Counted from the first letter of the stretch, positions 7,648-16,816 are shown. The stretch: DNA of 64,000 nt from Lentzea alba (GCF_011067745.1 NZ_JAAMPJ010000003.1:248001-312000); one strand, 5' to 3'. The notes: generated by a model from the letters alone, not told the origin. Numbers and translations: made by a program.

Positions 7648-8658
7648 TTGCTCTTCGACGACAGCGGACTGTCGGACGGCTCCATCTCGGTGCTGTTCGC
7701 GATCTGGGGACTGACCGCCGTCGTGTTCGAGGTGCCGTCAGGCGCCATCGCCGACCGCTTCTCGCGCCGTTCGTGCCTGGTCGCCGCCGGTGTGCTGCAC
7801 GCCTTCGCGTACGCGTCCTGGGTGGTCTTCCCGTCTTTCTGGGGCTTCGCTCTCGGGTTCGTGCTGTGGGGTCTCGGCGGAACGCTGACCTCGGGCGCCT
7901 TCGAGGCCCTGCTCTACGACGGGCTGGCGGCCAACGGTGACGAGTCGTCGTACGGACGACTCAACGCGCGGATCGACACCATCGAGCTGATCGCTCAGGT
8001 CCCGGTCGCGGTTCTCGCCACCGCGCTGTTCTCGTTGGGCGGCTACCAGCTGGCCGGTTGGGTCTCCGTCGCCATGTGCCTGCTGTCCTCGGTGATCGCG
8101 TTGCGCTTCCCGGAGCCTGAGCGCGGTTCTGATGACGACCTGGGATACCTGGAGACTCTGCTGACCGGTCTGCGTGAGGCCGTGCCGATCAAACGCGCTG
8201 TGCTCGCCGTGGCGCTGGTCTACGCGATCGACGCGATCGAGGAGTACCTCCCGCTGCTGGTCAAGAACTGGCACGTGCCCACGGTGTGGGTGCCGCTGGC
8301 CACGATCGGCATCCCGCTGCTGGGCGCCGCCGGTGCCTCGCTGGCCGGCCGGTTGCCGTTGCGCGGCTGGGTCCTCTTCGCGTCCGGTCTGGTGCTGATC
8401 GCGGCGGCGGTGCTGGCCGTGCCCGCCGCCATCGTCCTGGTGGGACTGTTCTACGGGCTCTACCGGTTCGTGCTGGTGCACGTGGAAACCGACCTGCAGC
8501 ACCGGATCGAGACCGACGCCAGGGCCACCGTCACGTCGGTCGCCTCGATCGGAGCGGAGTTCGTGGCGTTCGGGGTCTACGGCCTGTGGGTGCTGGGGTC
8601 GGCGCTGGCGATCGGCGTGCTGATCCTGGTGGTGGCACTCGTGATCTGGCGGAGGTGA
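7648..8658 (+). CDS. MFS-type transporter with an unresolved, possibly disrupted 5' end
   Basis: About ten hydrophobic helices with the MFS loop-2 motif in VPSGAIADRFSRRSC identify a major facilitator permease; the substrate is unknown. The family normally begins ~30-40 residues before this TTG. Homologous-looking sequence (HLLPIYALYALLF) is present upstream in frame back to 7570, where an in-frame TGA (7567-7569) occurs. An ATG at 7549 in the same frame sits 6 nt after a -10-like TACTCT and so looks like the original leaderless start, giving MRRRRS-stop. The gene may be a nonsense-mutated pseudogene or may start at CTG/TTG. It overlaps the convergent luciferase-like gene by 82 nt. Confidence 0.6.
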   Translation: MLFDDSGLSDGSISVLFAIWGLTAVVFEVPSGAIADRFSRRSCLVAAGVLHAFAYASWVVFPSFWGFALGFVLWGLGGTLTSGAFEALLYDGLAANGDESSYGRLNARIDTIELIAQVPVAVLATALFSLGGYQLAGWVSVAMCLLSSVIALRFPEPERGSDDDLGYLETLLTGLREAVPIKRAVLAVALVYAIDAIEEYLPLLVKNWHVPTVWVPLATIGIPLLGAAGASLAGRLPLRGWVLFASGLVLIAAAVLAVPAAIVLVGLFYGLYRFVLVHVETDLQHRIETDARATVTSVASIGAEFVAFGVYGLWVLGSALAIGVLILVVALVIWRR

Positions 8659-9278
8659 TCTGCGTTCCTCGCGTGGATCAGCAACCGGTCGGGGCGCAGT
8701 TCCAGCGCGGCGTCGATGTCGTCCTCGTTCGCCAGCACGCCGAGTTTCGGGTTCCTGGCCTGGTCGCGGTACCTCGCGACGTGGTCGGTCTGGTTGGCGA
8801 ACACGAACAGGCCGTCGTCGTGTTCCGCGGCCAGATCGGCAATCTCGGGAGAACGGGTGCAGGCGTGCCAGAGATAAGGCCTGTTGGGCCACAAGGCCTT
8901 CAGGGTCTCGTAGTGCTCGATGGTGAGCGGCAGACCGTACTCGATCTCCTTGCCGAACCAGCCGAACACCTTGGCGGTGTTGCCGCGGCCCAGCACCAGG
9001 TCCGTTCGGTTCGGGGCCAGGTGGTTCAGGGTGGCGTACTCGGCGGCGAGCCTGGCCGGGTCGTTCGTGGTGATCAGGGTGGTGGCGGTGGAGAGCCGCA
9101 GGTGCGTCGTCCTGGCCGCGATGTAGGCGAGGAGGGTGGTGGGGGAGGACGAGTTGTAGGGCGGGTTGTGGTGCTCGCCGACCGCGAAGACGTCCAAACC
9201 CGCTGCTTCGGTGGCGATCGCGAGGGTGACGATCTCGTCGGGTTCGAGGTCACCCGCGGTGAAGACGCCGATCTGCAC
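8577..9278 (-). CDS. Short luciferase-like (LLM-type) monooxygenase homologue
   Basis: 233 aa, starting at GTG 9278. The N-terminal half is a clear bacterial luciferase-like flavin/F420 oxidoreductase: QIGVFTAGDL, GLDVFAVGEHHNPPY, SSPTTLLAYIAARTTHLRLS, LGRGNTAKVFGWFG. Normal relatives are ~330-360 aa. Here the central insertion region is cut from HYETLKALW straight to WHACTRSPEIADLAAEHDDG, and the C-terminal third is reduced to a short tail. The frame stays open further upstream but that sequence lies within the neighbouring symporter gene. Either a compact variant or a gene decayed by internal deletion; catalytic competence is uncertain. Confidence 0.7.
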   Translation of the reverse strand: MQIGVFTAGDLEPDEIVTLAIATEAAGLDVFAVGEHHNPPYNSSSPTTLLAYIAARTTHLRLSTATTLITTNDPARLAAEYATLNHLAPNRTDLVLGRGNTAKVFGWFGKEIEYGLPLTIEHYETLKALWPNRPYLWHACTRSPEIADLAAEHDDGLFVFANQTDHVARYRDQARNPKLGVLANEDDIDAALELRPDRLLIHARNADHLRQITSATTRISTPIASADPSTHRP

Positions 9279-9404
9279 GGTGGCCAGTGTGCCCCGCCGC
9301 CGGGCGCTTAGCCTCCACCTGGCCGATTCCACAGGCGGGGGCGTAACGCCAGGATCTGCGGAACAGATCAAACTGCACAAACCAGGACATCCGCGGAGGC
9401 CGCC

Positions 9405-10274
9405 GTGCTCGTCGTCCAGATCTTCCTGCCGCTGGCGCTCGCGCTGGTCATGTTCGGCCTGGGCCTGACGCTGACCACCGCGGACTTCGCCCGAGTCGCC
9501 AAGTACCCCAAAGCCGCGATCATCGCCCTCGTCTGCCAGGTCGTGATCCTCCCGGCGATCTGCCTCGGGCTGGTCCTCGCGTTCGGGCTCAAAGGAGTGC
9601 TGGCGGTCGGCATGATGCTGCTGGTCGCCTCGCCGGGCGGGACGTCGGCGAACCTCTTCAGCCACCTGGCCGGCGGGGACGTGGCGCTCAACATCACGCT
9701 CACGGCGATCAACTCGGTGTTGGCCGTGTTCACGTTGCCGATCGTGGTGGGCCTCAGCATGGCGCACTTCATGGCGGACGACGCCGAGGTCGGGTTGCAG
9801 CCGGCGAAGTTCGTGCAGGTGTTCGCGATCGTGCTGGTGCCGGTGGCGATCGGGATGCTGGTGCGTCGCAAGTTCGAGGCCTGGGCGCTCAAGATGAACG
9901 ACCCGGTGCGGATCGCGTCCGTGGTCGTGCTGGTGCTGGTGATCATCGCGGCGATCGCGCAGGCCTACCAGCAGCTGATCGACAACATCGCGACGCTCGG
10001 GCCGGTGGCGTTGCTGCTCAGCATTCTCAGTCTGCTGATCGGGTACTACGTGCCCAAGGCGTTCAACGTCGAGCGCGGACAGGCGGTCGCGAGCGCCATG
10101 GAGATCGGGATCCACAACGCCACGATCGCGATCACGCTGGCGTTGACGGTCCTGAACGACGAGACGATGGCGATCCCGCCGGCCGTCTACGGCGTGCTCA
10201 TGTACCTGCCGGCGGCGGTGGCGGCGCGGTTGTTGTCCCGGAACCGGGCCGTGGCCCCGAATCCTGGGGTCTAA
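9405..10274 (+). CDS. Bile acid:sodium symporter family protein
   Basis: 289 aa integral membrane protein with nine to ten predicted helices. It shows the two diagnostic family motifs: SPGGTSANLFSHLAGGDVAL with NITLTAINS, and AMEIGIHNATIAITLAL, which form the crossed helices of the sodium and substrate sites. Bacterial members move organic anions; the substrate cannot be told from sequence. GTG start at 9405. It is transcribed divergently from the short luciferase-like gene. Confidence 0.85.
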   Translation: MLVVQIFLPLALALVMFGLGLTLTTADFARVAKYPKAAIIALVCQVVILPAICLGLVLAFGLKGVLAVGMMLLVASPGGTSANLFSHLAGGDVALNITLTAINSVLAVFTLPIVVGLSMAHFMADDAEVGLQPAKFVQVFAIVLVPVAIGMLVRRKFEAWALKMNDPVRIASVVVLVLVIIAAIAQAYQQLIDNIATLGPVALLLSILSLLIGYYVPKAFNVERGQAVASAMEIGIHNATIAITLALTVLNDETMAIPPAVYGVLMYLPAAVAARLLSRNRAVAPNPGV

Positions 10275-10307
10275 AGCGCTTGCGGTGGGGGCTAGGTTGA
10301 TCGTGAC

Positions 10308-11747
10308 ATGCGTTCAACCTCAACCTTCACAGCGGCCGTTCTCGTTGCCGCAGTAGCAGTTCCCGCCCACGCCGCGGGAACCACCATCCGCACCGACACA
10401 GGATTCGTGTCGGGATCCGTCATCAACGCCCAGCGCAGCTTCCAGGGCATCCCGTTCGCCGCGCCGCCCACCGGGGACAACCGGTGGCGCGACCCGCAGC
10501 CGGTCCAGCCGTGGCGCGGCGTCCGGCACGCCATCGAGCCGGGGCCGCGTTGCGCACAGGACGAAGGGCTCGGCAGTCCCGCCAGTGACAGCGAGGATTG
10601 CCTGTACCTCAACGTCACGGCGCCCCAGAAGGCGCACAACCGGCCGGTCCTGGTCTGGCTTCACGGCGGCGGCTTCACCAGCGGCGCCGGGTCGGACTAC
10701 GGCGTGGACCAGTTGGTGCGCAAGGGTTCCGTGGTCGTCACGATCAACTACCGCCTCGGCGCGTTCGGGTACTTCGGGTTCCCGGGACTCGAGGGATCCG
10801 GCGCGTTCGGGCTGAAGGACCAGCAGGCCGCGCTCCGCTGGGTCCAGCGCAACATCCGGCAGTTCGGCGGGAACCCGCACAACGTCACGCTGTTCGGGGC
10901 GTCGGCGGGTGGGCTGTCGACCTGCGCGCAGCTGACGACACCCAGAACGCAGGGCCTCTTCCACAAGGCGATCATCCAGAGCGGACCGTGCCAGCTCGGC
11001 TTCCCGGCGGGGGAGAACCAGGTCCAGCACATCTGGGCGAAGCGCGAAGACGTCGAACAGGCGGGCGCCACGGCATCGCACGGCTGCACGGATCTCCAGT
11101 GCCTCCGGCAGCTCCCGGTCCACCAGGTCACAGCGTTGACACCGCTGTTCTCGTCGCCCGCGTACGACACGGAAGCCCTGCCGCACAACCCGATCACGGC
11201 ACTGCGGGAAGGCCGCTTCCACCAGATTCCCGTGCTCACCGGCACCGCGCGTGACGAGCTGACGGTGTTCGTGGCGATGTACTACGCACGACTCGACGCC
11301 GCGCAATACGAGCAAGCCGTCACGGAAGGCTTCGGAGCGGCCAAGGCGCAGCAGATCCTGAGCGCCTACCCGCCGCGGGGCGGCGACGAGCGGGTACAGC
11401 TCTCGAACCTGCTGACCGCGATGACCTCGGCCTGCACGACCGACGAGCTCCGAGCCCGAACCCAGGCGTTCGGGTACGAGTTCGCCGAGCCGAACCCGCC
11501 GATGATCTTCCCCGGCATGCCGGAGTTCCCGTACGGGGCCTATCACGGGTCGGAGCTGCCGTTCCTGCTCAGGTACGGCAACGTCGAACTCGGCGAGAAG
11601 CAGCGCAAGCTCTCGGACGAGATGGTCACGGCCTGGACTAGGTTCGCCGAAACCGGGCGTCCCGGCTGGGAGCGCCAGGACGCCCGGCTGTTCGCGACCG
11701 AGCAGGTCGCACCGGCGGACCACCGGTGCGACCTCTGGTCCTCTTAG
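10308..11747 (+). CDS. Secreted type-B carboxylesterase
   Basis: 479 aa alpha/beta hydrolase with an N-terminal signal peptide (TAAVLVAAVAVPAHA). Family hallmarks are in order: SFQGIPFAAPP, SEDCLYLNV, oxyanion-hole WLHGGGF, nucleophile elbow GASAGG, and the C-terminal AYHGSELPFL supplying the catalytic His. Length is normal for the family. It should hydrolyse esters outside the cell. TAGGTT at 10293-10298 lies 10 nt before the ATG, which suggests a leaderless or near-leaderless message. The convergent aminopeptidase ends 9 nt downstream. Confidence 0.88.
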   Translation: MRSTSTFTAAVLVAAVAVPAHAAGTTIRTDTGFVSGSVINAQRSFQGIPFAAPPTGDNRWRDPQPVQPWRGVRHAIEPGPRCAQDEGLGSPASDSEDCLYLNVTAPQKAHNRPVLVWLHGGGFTSGAGSDYGVDQLVRKGSVVVTINYRLGAFGYFGFPGLEGSGAFGLKDQQAALRWVQRNIRQFGGNPHNVTLFGASAGGLSTCAQLTTPRTQGLFHKAIIQSGPCQLGFPAGENQVQHIWAKREDVEQAGATASHGCTDLQCLRQLPVHQVTALTPLFSSPAYDTEALPHNPITALREGRFHQIPVLTGTARDELTVFVAMYYARLDAAQYEQAVTEGFGAAKAQQILSAYPPRGGDERVQLSNLLTAMTSACTTDELRARTQAFGYEFAEPNPPMIFPGMPEFPYGAYHGSELPFLLRYGNVELGEKQRKLSDEMVTAWTRFAETGRPGWERQDARLFATEQVAPADHRCDLWSS

Positions 11748-11756
11748 GACTGAACG

Positions 11757-13274
11757 TCAGGACAGAACGCCTCGCGGCACGCGCCCGTGCGACTTGCCGG
11801 GCGTGCGCACGCCGTTCACCGCGGAGGTGTCGAACGCGAACGTGATCACCGAAGTCGCGATCGCGTCGGAGTTCACGTCCAGCGCGGTCAGGTTCAGGTT
11901 CGACCGGTTGTCGCACGGTTGGTGGTAGCACGGGTCGTAGGCGACGCCCGCGGTGCCGCCGTACAAAGCGGCCTGCTGAGCCGTCTTGATGCCCTCCGCG
12001 CCGGTGAACAGGCCACCCGCCGGGATGCCGACCTCGATGAACGGGCCGTAGTCCGAACGCCCGGAGAACTCGGTGTCCTCGGACGGCAGGCCACGACCGG
12101 CGTAGAACTTCTCGAAGACGTCCTCGATCTGCGCCGACCCCGGCGGGATGAAGCCCGGCGGGGCGGTGCCGCTCGAGTTGTCGCCGTCGTAGATGCCGAA
12201 GAAGTGGTTCGGCGAGCCGACCATGTCGAAGTTCAGGTACAGCGCGATGCGGTCCCGGTCCGCCTGCGGCAGCGTGGTGACGTAGTGGTCGGACCCGAGC
12301 AGGCCGGACTCCTCCGCGCCCCACCACGCGAAGCGGACCTTCGCGTTGGTCTTGACCTTCGACATCTGGATCGCGGTCTCCAGCAACGCAGCCGAGCCGC
12401 TGCCGTTGTCGTTGATGCCGGGCCCGTCCTGCACGCTGTCGAGGTGTGCGCCCGCCATCACGACGTTGTTCGCGTTGCCGTACTGGGACTCGGCGAAGAC
12501 GTTCCAGGCGGTGCGCGTGTCGGTGATGACCTCCACCTTCACCCGGACCGTGGGCGAGGGAAGTGAGGCGAGCTGGTTGCCGACGGCGAACGTCGCGGAC
12601 ACGACCGGGATGGTCAGGCCCGTCCCGTCACCGATCGGGATCACGATCCCGCTGCGATCCGGCTGGCCCTCGTTGAACAGCACGACCGCCGACGCTCCCG
12701 CCGCCTGCGCGTTGGCCACCTTGACGGTGAAGTTGCAGGTGCCGCGCTGGATCAACGCGATCCGGCCGGGCACGAACCCGGCGAAGTCGGCCGCGTCGCA
12801 GCCGCTGGAGCTGCTGGGCGTCGGCGTGGGCGGCAGGACCAGGTCGACCGCCTGGATGATGCCGGTGACGTCACCTTCGGCCCGCGGCACGAAGTCGGTG
12901 TAGGTGAAGTCGAGGTCCTTGCGGTACGGGATCACGAGCGGCGCCAGCACGTCGAGCACCGAGTTGTCCTCGAGGTACGTGAAGTCGAACTGTTGCACGG
13001 AGGGCGAGTAGCCGGCCGCGTTGAGTTGCGACACCACGTAGTTCACCGACGCCTGGTATCCAGGACGTCCGGCCGCGCGGTCGCCGTGGGTGTTCGCAAT
13101 GGACTGGAGTGCGTCGAGGTGCCGAAGCACGCCGTTCAGCGTGACGGCCTTGGTGAGCTTGGCCGGGGTGTTGTTGTTGGGATCAGCGAGTGCGTGGCCG
13201 GTCACGGCGAGTGGCAGTACCAGTGCCAGTGCCGAGACGAGCGCGAGACGCCTGCGCCGATAGCGTTGGGTCAT
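11757..13274 (-). CDS. Secreted M28 zinc aminopeptidase with inserted PA domain
   Basis: 505 aa extracellular metallopeptidase. Signal peptide at residues 1-30 (LALVSALALVLPLAVTGHALA). A protease-associated domain follows (GFVPGRIALIQRGTCNFTVKVANAQAAG split by normal spacing). The di-zinc catalytic core has AGAHLDSVQDGPGINDNGSG, WWGAEESGLLGS (catalytic Glu and ligand Glu), LNFDMVGS, and the late ligand His in CYHQPCDN. This places it near Streptomyces griseus-type aminopeptidases and aminopeptidase Y. A GGAGG ribosome site precedes the ATG at 13274. The gene is divergent from the small kinase. Confidence 0.9.
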   Translation of the reverse strand: MTQRYRRRRLALVSALALVLPLAVTGHALADPNNNTPAKLTKAVTLNGVLRHLDALQSIANTHGDRAAGRPGYQASVNYVVSQLNAAGYSPSVQQFDFTYLEDNSVLDVLAPLVIPYRKDLDFTYTDFVPRAEGDVTGIIQAVDLVLPPTPTPSSSSGCDAADFAGFVPGRIALIQRGTCNFTVKVANAQAAGASAVVLFNEGQPDRSGIVIPIGDGTGLTIPVVSATFAVGNQLASLPSPTVRVKVEVITDTRTAWNVFAESQYGNANNVVMAGAHLDSVQDGPGINDNGSGSAALLETAIQMSKVKTNAKVRFAWWGAEESGLLGSDHYVTTLPQADRDRIALYLNFDMVGSPNHFFGIYDGDNSSGTAPPGFIPPGSAQIEDVFEKFYAGRGLPSEDTEFSGRSDYGPFIEVGIPAGGLFTGAEGIKTAQQAALYGGTAGVAYDPCYHQPCDNRSNLNLTALDVNSDAIATSVITFAFDTSAVNGVRTPGKSHGRVPRGVLS

Positions 13275-13376
13275 CGGTATGCCTCCATGCGTGCTTCGCC
13301 GCCGAATGCATCCCCCGAGAATCCATATCTGTCCGATGTGTCATGTGTTACACCCTTTGCTACTGGAGGTGGGTGT

Positions 13377-14117
13377 TTGTTCCGGTTGCTGGAGACCGCC
13401 GTCCGGGTCGAACCGCTGGAAGGAGAGGGCCTCACCAACGTCCTGCACCTCGTCACGCTGGCCGACGGGCGCAAAGCCGTGCTGCGGCAACCGAAGATCG
13501 CGCGCGACCTGCCGAAGTTCGTGGTGCCCGGCGCGCCGGAGATCCTCGCGCACAACGGTCGCGGCGACGTGCTGGTCGAGTACGTCGAGGGCCGGACGCT
13601 CGCGGACGCACTGCCGGTGTCCGACGAGGTCTGGCGGAGCATCGGCCAGGCGTTCCGGAAGGTCCACCGCGTCGGCCTGCTGCACAACGACGTGAACCTC
13701 CACAACATCATCGTCGGCGACGGCACCGCCACGCTGATCGACTGGGACAACCCGGGACAGGGCAACCCGCTCGATGAGCTCGCCGCGTTCGAGGAACACC
13801 TCTACCTGCACGGAGCCGTGCTGCCCCAGGCGTTCTGGACCGGGTACGGCCACACGCCGGACCTCGGCCTGCTGCGCGTGCACCGGATAGCCGGCTGCAT
13901 CGGCTGGCTCGCGAGCGAGGACTGGCGGGAGTGGGAAACCGATCGGACGCTCACTCCCGCGAACCTGGCCAGGGTCCGGAACTGGCGGCGACTCCTCGCG
14001 GAGTGGCTCGCCGACCAGTTCCGGACCGACTACTCAGCGGCTGAGGTTGCGGTACTTCAGCACCGACAGCGGCCAGAAGACCGCGACGAACACCGCGGGC
14101 CACAGCACGGCGAGTAG
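13377..14117 (+). CDS. Small protein-kinase-like phosphotransferase (RIO/APH-like)
   Basis: 246 aa. The catalytic loop HNDVNLHNIIV and the metal-binding IDWDNPGQGNPLDELAAFE identify an aminoglycoside-phosphotransferase/RIO-like kinase fold; the N-lobe is short (LTNVLHLVTLADGRKAVLRQP, with an Ala-x-Leu strand but no clear Gly loop). The substrate is unknown. Start chosen as TTG 13377 because GGAGG stands 7 nt upstream and an upstream in-frame extension falls in the divergent promoter region. The last 84 nt overlap the convergent permease gene and encode a tail outside the kinase core. Confidence 0.7.
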   Translation: MFRLLETAVRVEPLEGEGLTNVLHLVTLADGRKAVLRQPKIARDLPKFVVPGAPEILAHNGRGDVLVEYVEGRTLADALPVSDEVWRSIGQAFRKVHRVGLLHNDVNLHNIIVGDGTATLIDWDNPGQGNPLDELAAFEEHLYLHGAVLPQAFWTGYGHTPDLGLLRVHRIAGCIGWLASEDWREWETDRTLTPANLARVRNWRRLLAEWLADQFRTDYSAAEVAVLQHRQRPEDRDEHRGPQHGE

Positions 14118-14813
14118 CAGCGAGTGCTGCGCCGCCCACGAGTCACCGCCGACCCCGGGGTTGCCGAACAGCTCCCGCGCCGCCGCCACCGTGGACGACA
14201 GCGGGTTCCACTCGGCCACCACCCGCAGCCAGCCCGGCATCAGCTCGGGCGAGACGAACGTGTTCGCGAACATCGTCAGCGGGAACAGGAACATCCACGA
14301 CGCCTGCGCGGCCTCCGGCTTGACCAGCAGGCCGAGGTAGATGCCGACCCAGACCAGCGCGAACCGCAGCCAGAGGAACAGCGCGAACGCCACCAGGGCG
14401 TTGAGCAACCCGTCGTGGAACGACCAGCCGATCACCAGGCCGCACAGCGCCAGCACGAGCAGTTCCAGCGACGAGTTCACCAGGTCGGCGATGCTGCGCC
14501 CGGCCACCACCCCGGTCTGCGACATCGGTGAGGCGCGGAACCGGTCCGTCACGCCCCGGTCGGCGTCCATCGACACCATCATCAGCGTGGTGCCGACGCC
14601 GAACGCGATGGTCTGGCCGAACATGCCGGGCAGCAGGAACTCGATGTAGTCACCGCCGCCGAACACGTTCATCGCGCTGCCGAAGACCAGCCCGAAGATC
14701 AGCACCGAGATGACCGGGTAGGCCAGGTTCGCGAACACCCTGACCGGCTCGCGCACCCAGTGGATCAGGTCGCGCTTCGCCACGACCCACGAGTCGATCG
14801 CCGCGTACCTCAT
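14034..14813 (-). CDS. ABC-2 type exporter permease (DrrB-like)
   Basis: 259 aa with six predicted membrane helices and the DrrB-family pattern (WVREPVRVFANLAYPVI, LLPGMFGQTIAFGVGTTLMM, DADRGVTDRFRASPMS). It would be the membrane half of a drug or lipid exporter with the ATPase encoded just upstream. The ATG at 14813 overlaps the ATPase stop (ATGA). Confidence 0.85.
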   Translation of the reverse strand: MRYAAIDSWVVAKRDLIHWVREPVRVFANLAYPVISVLIFGLVFGSAMNVFGGGDYIEFLLPGMFGQTIAFGVGTTLMMVSMDADRGVTDRFRASPMSQTGVVAGRSIADLVNSSLELLVLALCGLVIGWSFHDGLLNALVAFALFLWLRFALVWVGIYLGLLVKPEAAQASWMFLFPLTMFANTFVSPELMPGWLRVVAEWNPLSSTVAAARELFGNPGVGGDSWAAQHSLLLAVLWPAVFVAVFWPLSVLKYRNLSR

Positions 14814-15760
14814 GCCCGCACCCCAGAAGTGTCGACTGCCTTGTGTCCCGTGATGGCCAGGAAGACCTCGTCCAGCGTCGGCCGGCGCAGGGCGATGTCC
14901 TCCGCTTCCACGCCCTTCGCGGCCAGCGCCGACGTCACCCGCGTCAGCGCCGCCACCCGGTCGATCACCGCCGCGCTCACCCGGAACCCGTCGGCGTCCA
15001 CCTCGGCGTCCGGGCCGAGCACGTCCCGCACGACCGGCAGTTCCTCGGCAGTGCGGACCACGACCTCGATCCGGTCGCCGCCGAGCTTGGACTTGAGCTG
15101 GTCCGGAGTGCCCTGCGCGGCCACCCGGCCGGTGTCCAGCACGACGATCTGGTCCGCGAGCTGGTCGGCCTCGTCCAGGTACTGCGTGGTCAGCAGCACC
15201 GTCGTCCCCTCCGCGACGACCCGTTTCACCTCCCGCCACACCTCGCCGCGGTTACGCGGGTCGAGACCGGTCGTCGGCTCGTCCAGGAACAGCACCGACG
15301 GCCGCTGGATGAAGCTCGACGCCAGGTCCAGCCGCCGCCGCATGCCTCCCGAGTACTGCTTGGCCCGCTTGTCGGCGGCGTCGGTCAGCCCGAACTGCTC
15401 CAGCAGCTCGTCGGCCCGCGCCGAGGCCTGGCGCTTCGAGAGGTGGTAGAGCCGGCCCCACATCACCAGGTTCTCCTTGCCGGTCAGCACGTCGTCCACC
15501 GTCGACTGCTGGCCGTTCAACGCCACCTGGCGCCGCACCTGAGGCGCCTCCCGCGCCACGTCGAAGCCCGCCACCTCGGCGCGGCCGCCGTCCAGGCGCA
15601 GCAACGTCGCCAGGATGCGCACCGCCGTCGTCTTGCCGGCGCCGTTCGGGCCGAGCAGCCCGCACACCGTTCCCGCCGGCACGGCCAGGTCGAACCCGTC
15701 CAGTGCCGCCTTCTTGTCGAAACTCTTCCGCAGGCCTTCCGCGAGCACCGCGTGTCCCAC
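14810..15760 (-). CDS. Daunorubicin-resistance-type ABC transporter ATPase (DrrA-like)
   Basis: 316 aa. Walker A GPNGAGKTT, signature YSGGMRRRLDLA, Walker B VLFLDEPTTGLD and the DrrA-specific C-terminal extension ending LRRPTLDEVFLAITGH are present. It couples ATP hydrolysis to export through the adjacent permease. The gene faces a TetR regulator across a 100-nt region containing a clear operator, so it is probably repressed until an inducer, perhaps the exported compound, binds TetR. Confidence 0.88.
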   Translation of the reverse strand: MGHAVLAEGLRKSFDKKAALDGFDLAVPAGTVCGLLGPNGAGKTTAVRILATLLRLDGGRAEVAGFDVAREAPQVRRQVALNGQQSTVDDVLTGKENLVMWGRLYHLSKRQASARADELLEQFGLTDAADKRAKQYSGGMRRRLDLASSFIQRPSVLFLDEPTTGLDPRNRGEVWREVKRVVAEGTTVLLTTQYLDEADQLADQIVVLDTGRVAAQGTPDQLKSKLGGDRIEVVVRTAEELPVVRDVLGPDAEVDADGFRVSAAVIDRVAALTRVTSALAAKGVEAEDIALRRPTLDEVFLAITGHKAVDTSGVRA

Positions 15761-15787
15761 GACTTCACCCCCGTGGCTTAACTGCTT

Positions 15788-15816
15788 ACGTTGTACACCA
15801 GGTGTACGTTGTACAC
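15788..15816. promoter_or_regulatory. Probable TetR operator between exporter and regulator
   Basis: Palindrome GTACACC-A-GGTGTAC at 15793-15807. It overlaps a perfect 11-bp direct repeat, ACGTTGTACAC, at 15788-15798 and 15806-15816 (18-bp period). Placed between the divergent drrA-like and tetR genes, it suits a TetR dimer or pair of dimers controlling both. Confidence 0.7.
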
Positions 15817-15860
15817 GGTTCTAGGATTCACCGGCAAGCTGGTTGTGAAGAGGGGGCTGG

Positions 15861-16610
15861 GTGAAGAGCGACCGGGACCGGAGCATCCGTCTGCTGTGGG
15901 AGCCGCCGGCCGAGGCGACGAGAGGCCCGAAGGCCGCGCTGAGCCAGGCGCGGGTGGTCGAGGCGGCCATCAAGGTGGCCGACGCCGAGGGCGTCGACGC
16001 GCTCACCATGCGCCGGGTCGCCGAGACGCTGGGCAACACGGCGATGTCGCTGTACCGGCACGTGCCGGGGAAGTCCGAACTGCTCGACCTGATGGTCGAC
16101 GCGGTGTGGGCCGAGACCGAGCACACGCCGAAGGGGCCGTGGCGCGCCGGGCTGGAGTTCTTCGCGCGGCAGATGTGGGCGATGTACCGCGCGCACCCGT
16201 GGATGCTGCAGCTCACGACCTCGCGGCGGATGCCGGGCCCGCACGCCATGACCCGTCAGGACGCGGCCTACGCCGTCGTCTCGGAGCTGGGCCTCGCGTC
16301 CGAGGAGATCGTCGCGGTGGTCACGGCGGTCGCCCAGTTCGTCGACGGGGTCGGCCGGACGATGGCGGACCGCGTGCAGGCCGAACGGGAGACCGGCGTG
16401 TCCGAGGAGGACTGGTGGAACGGCCGGGAGGCGCTCTGGCAGCACTTCACGCCCGACCGGCTGCCGATGATGACCCACCTCTGGAACTCCGGCGGCTTCG
16501 AACGGCCGCTGGACGAGTTCGAGTTCGGTCTCGCGCGGCTCCTGGACGGCCTCGCGGTGTTCATCGAAGCCGAGGAACGACCACTGGTTCGTCGAGAGAC
16601 GTGCCTGTAG
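15861..16610 (+). CDS. TetR family transcriptional regulator
   Basis: 249 aa. The N-terminal helix-turn-helix (ARVVEAAIKVADAEGVDALTMRRVAETLGNTAMSLYRHVPGKSEL, in consecutive segments) is canonical TetR. The C-terminal ligand domain is of the TetR_C type common beside DrrAB exporters. GTG start at 15861. It probably represses the divergent exporter operon and itself through the operator at 15788-15816. Confidence 0.88.
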   Translation: MKSDRDRSIRLLWEPPAEATRGPKAALSQARVVEAAIKVADAEGVDALTMRRVAETLGNTAMSLYRHVPGKSELLDLMVDAVWAETEHTPKGPWRAGLEFFARQMWAMYRAHPWMLQLTTSRRMPGPHAMTRQDAAYAVVSELGLASEEIVAVVTAVAQFVDGVGRTMADRVQAERETGVSEEDWWNGREALWQHFTPDRLPMMTHLWNSGGFERPLDEFEFGLARLLDGLAVFIEAEERPLVRRETCL

Positions 16611-16816
16611 CCATTCGAGACACCTTGAGTCGTCCGATCGAGTGAAAAGCGCAGCTCAGGCAGGGCCGGAACAGTAGTTGGACGGTTACGTAATGCCATT
16701 GTTATGCGCAATCAGAATGAACTCGTTCGCAAGCTGAACCGACCACTCCTATCTGCGCGTTTTCCTTGTGACACCGTTTCGCCGCGGGGGTCGAATCGGG
16801 ACGACGAGGAGGTCGT

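Noticed and set aside
10320..11723. Long open frames on the minus strand across the carboxylesterase, and similar long opposite-strand frames over parE/parC, the SARPs and the 820-aa gene
   Set aside because: High GC leaves few stops in shadow frames; the translations are Arg/Ala/Gly-rich with no family motifs, while the opposite frames carry clear domains.
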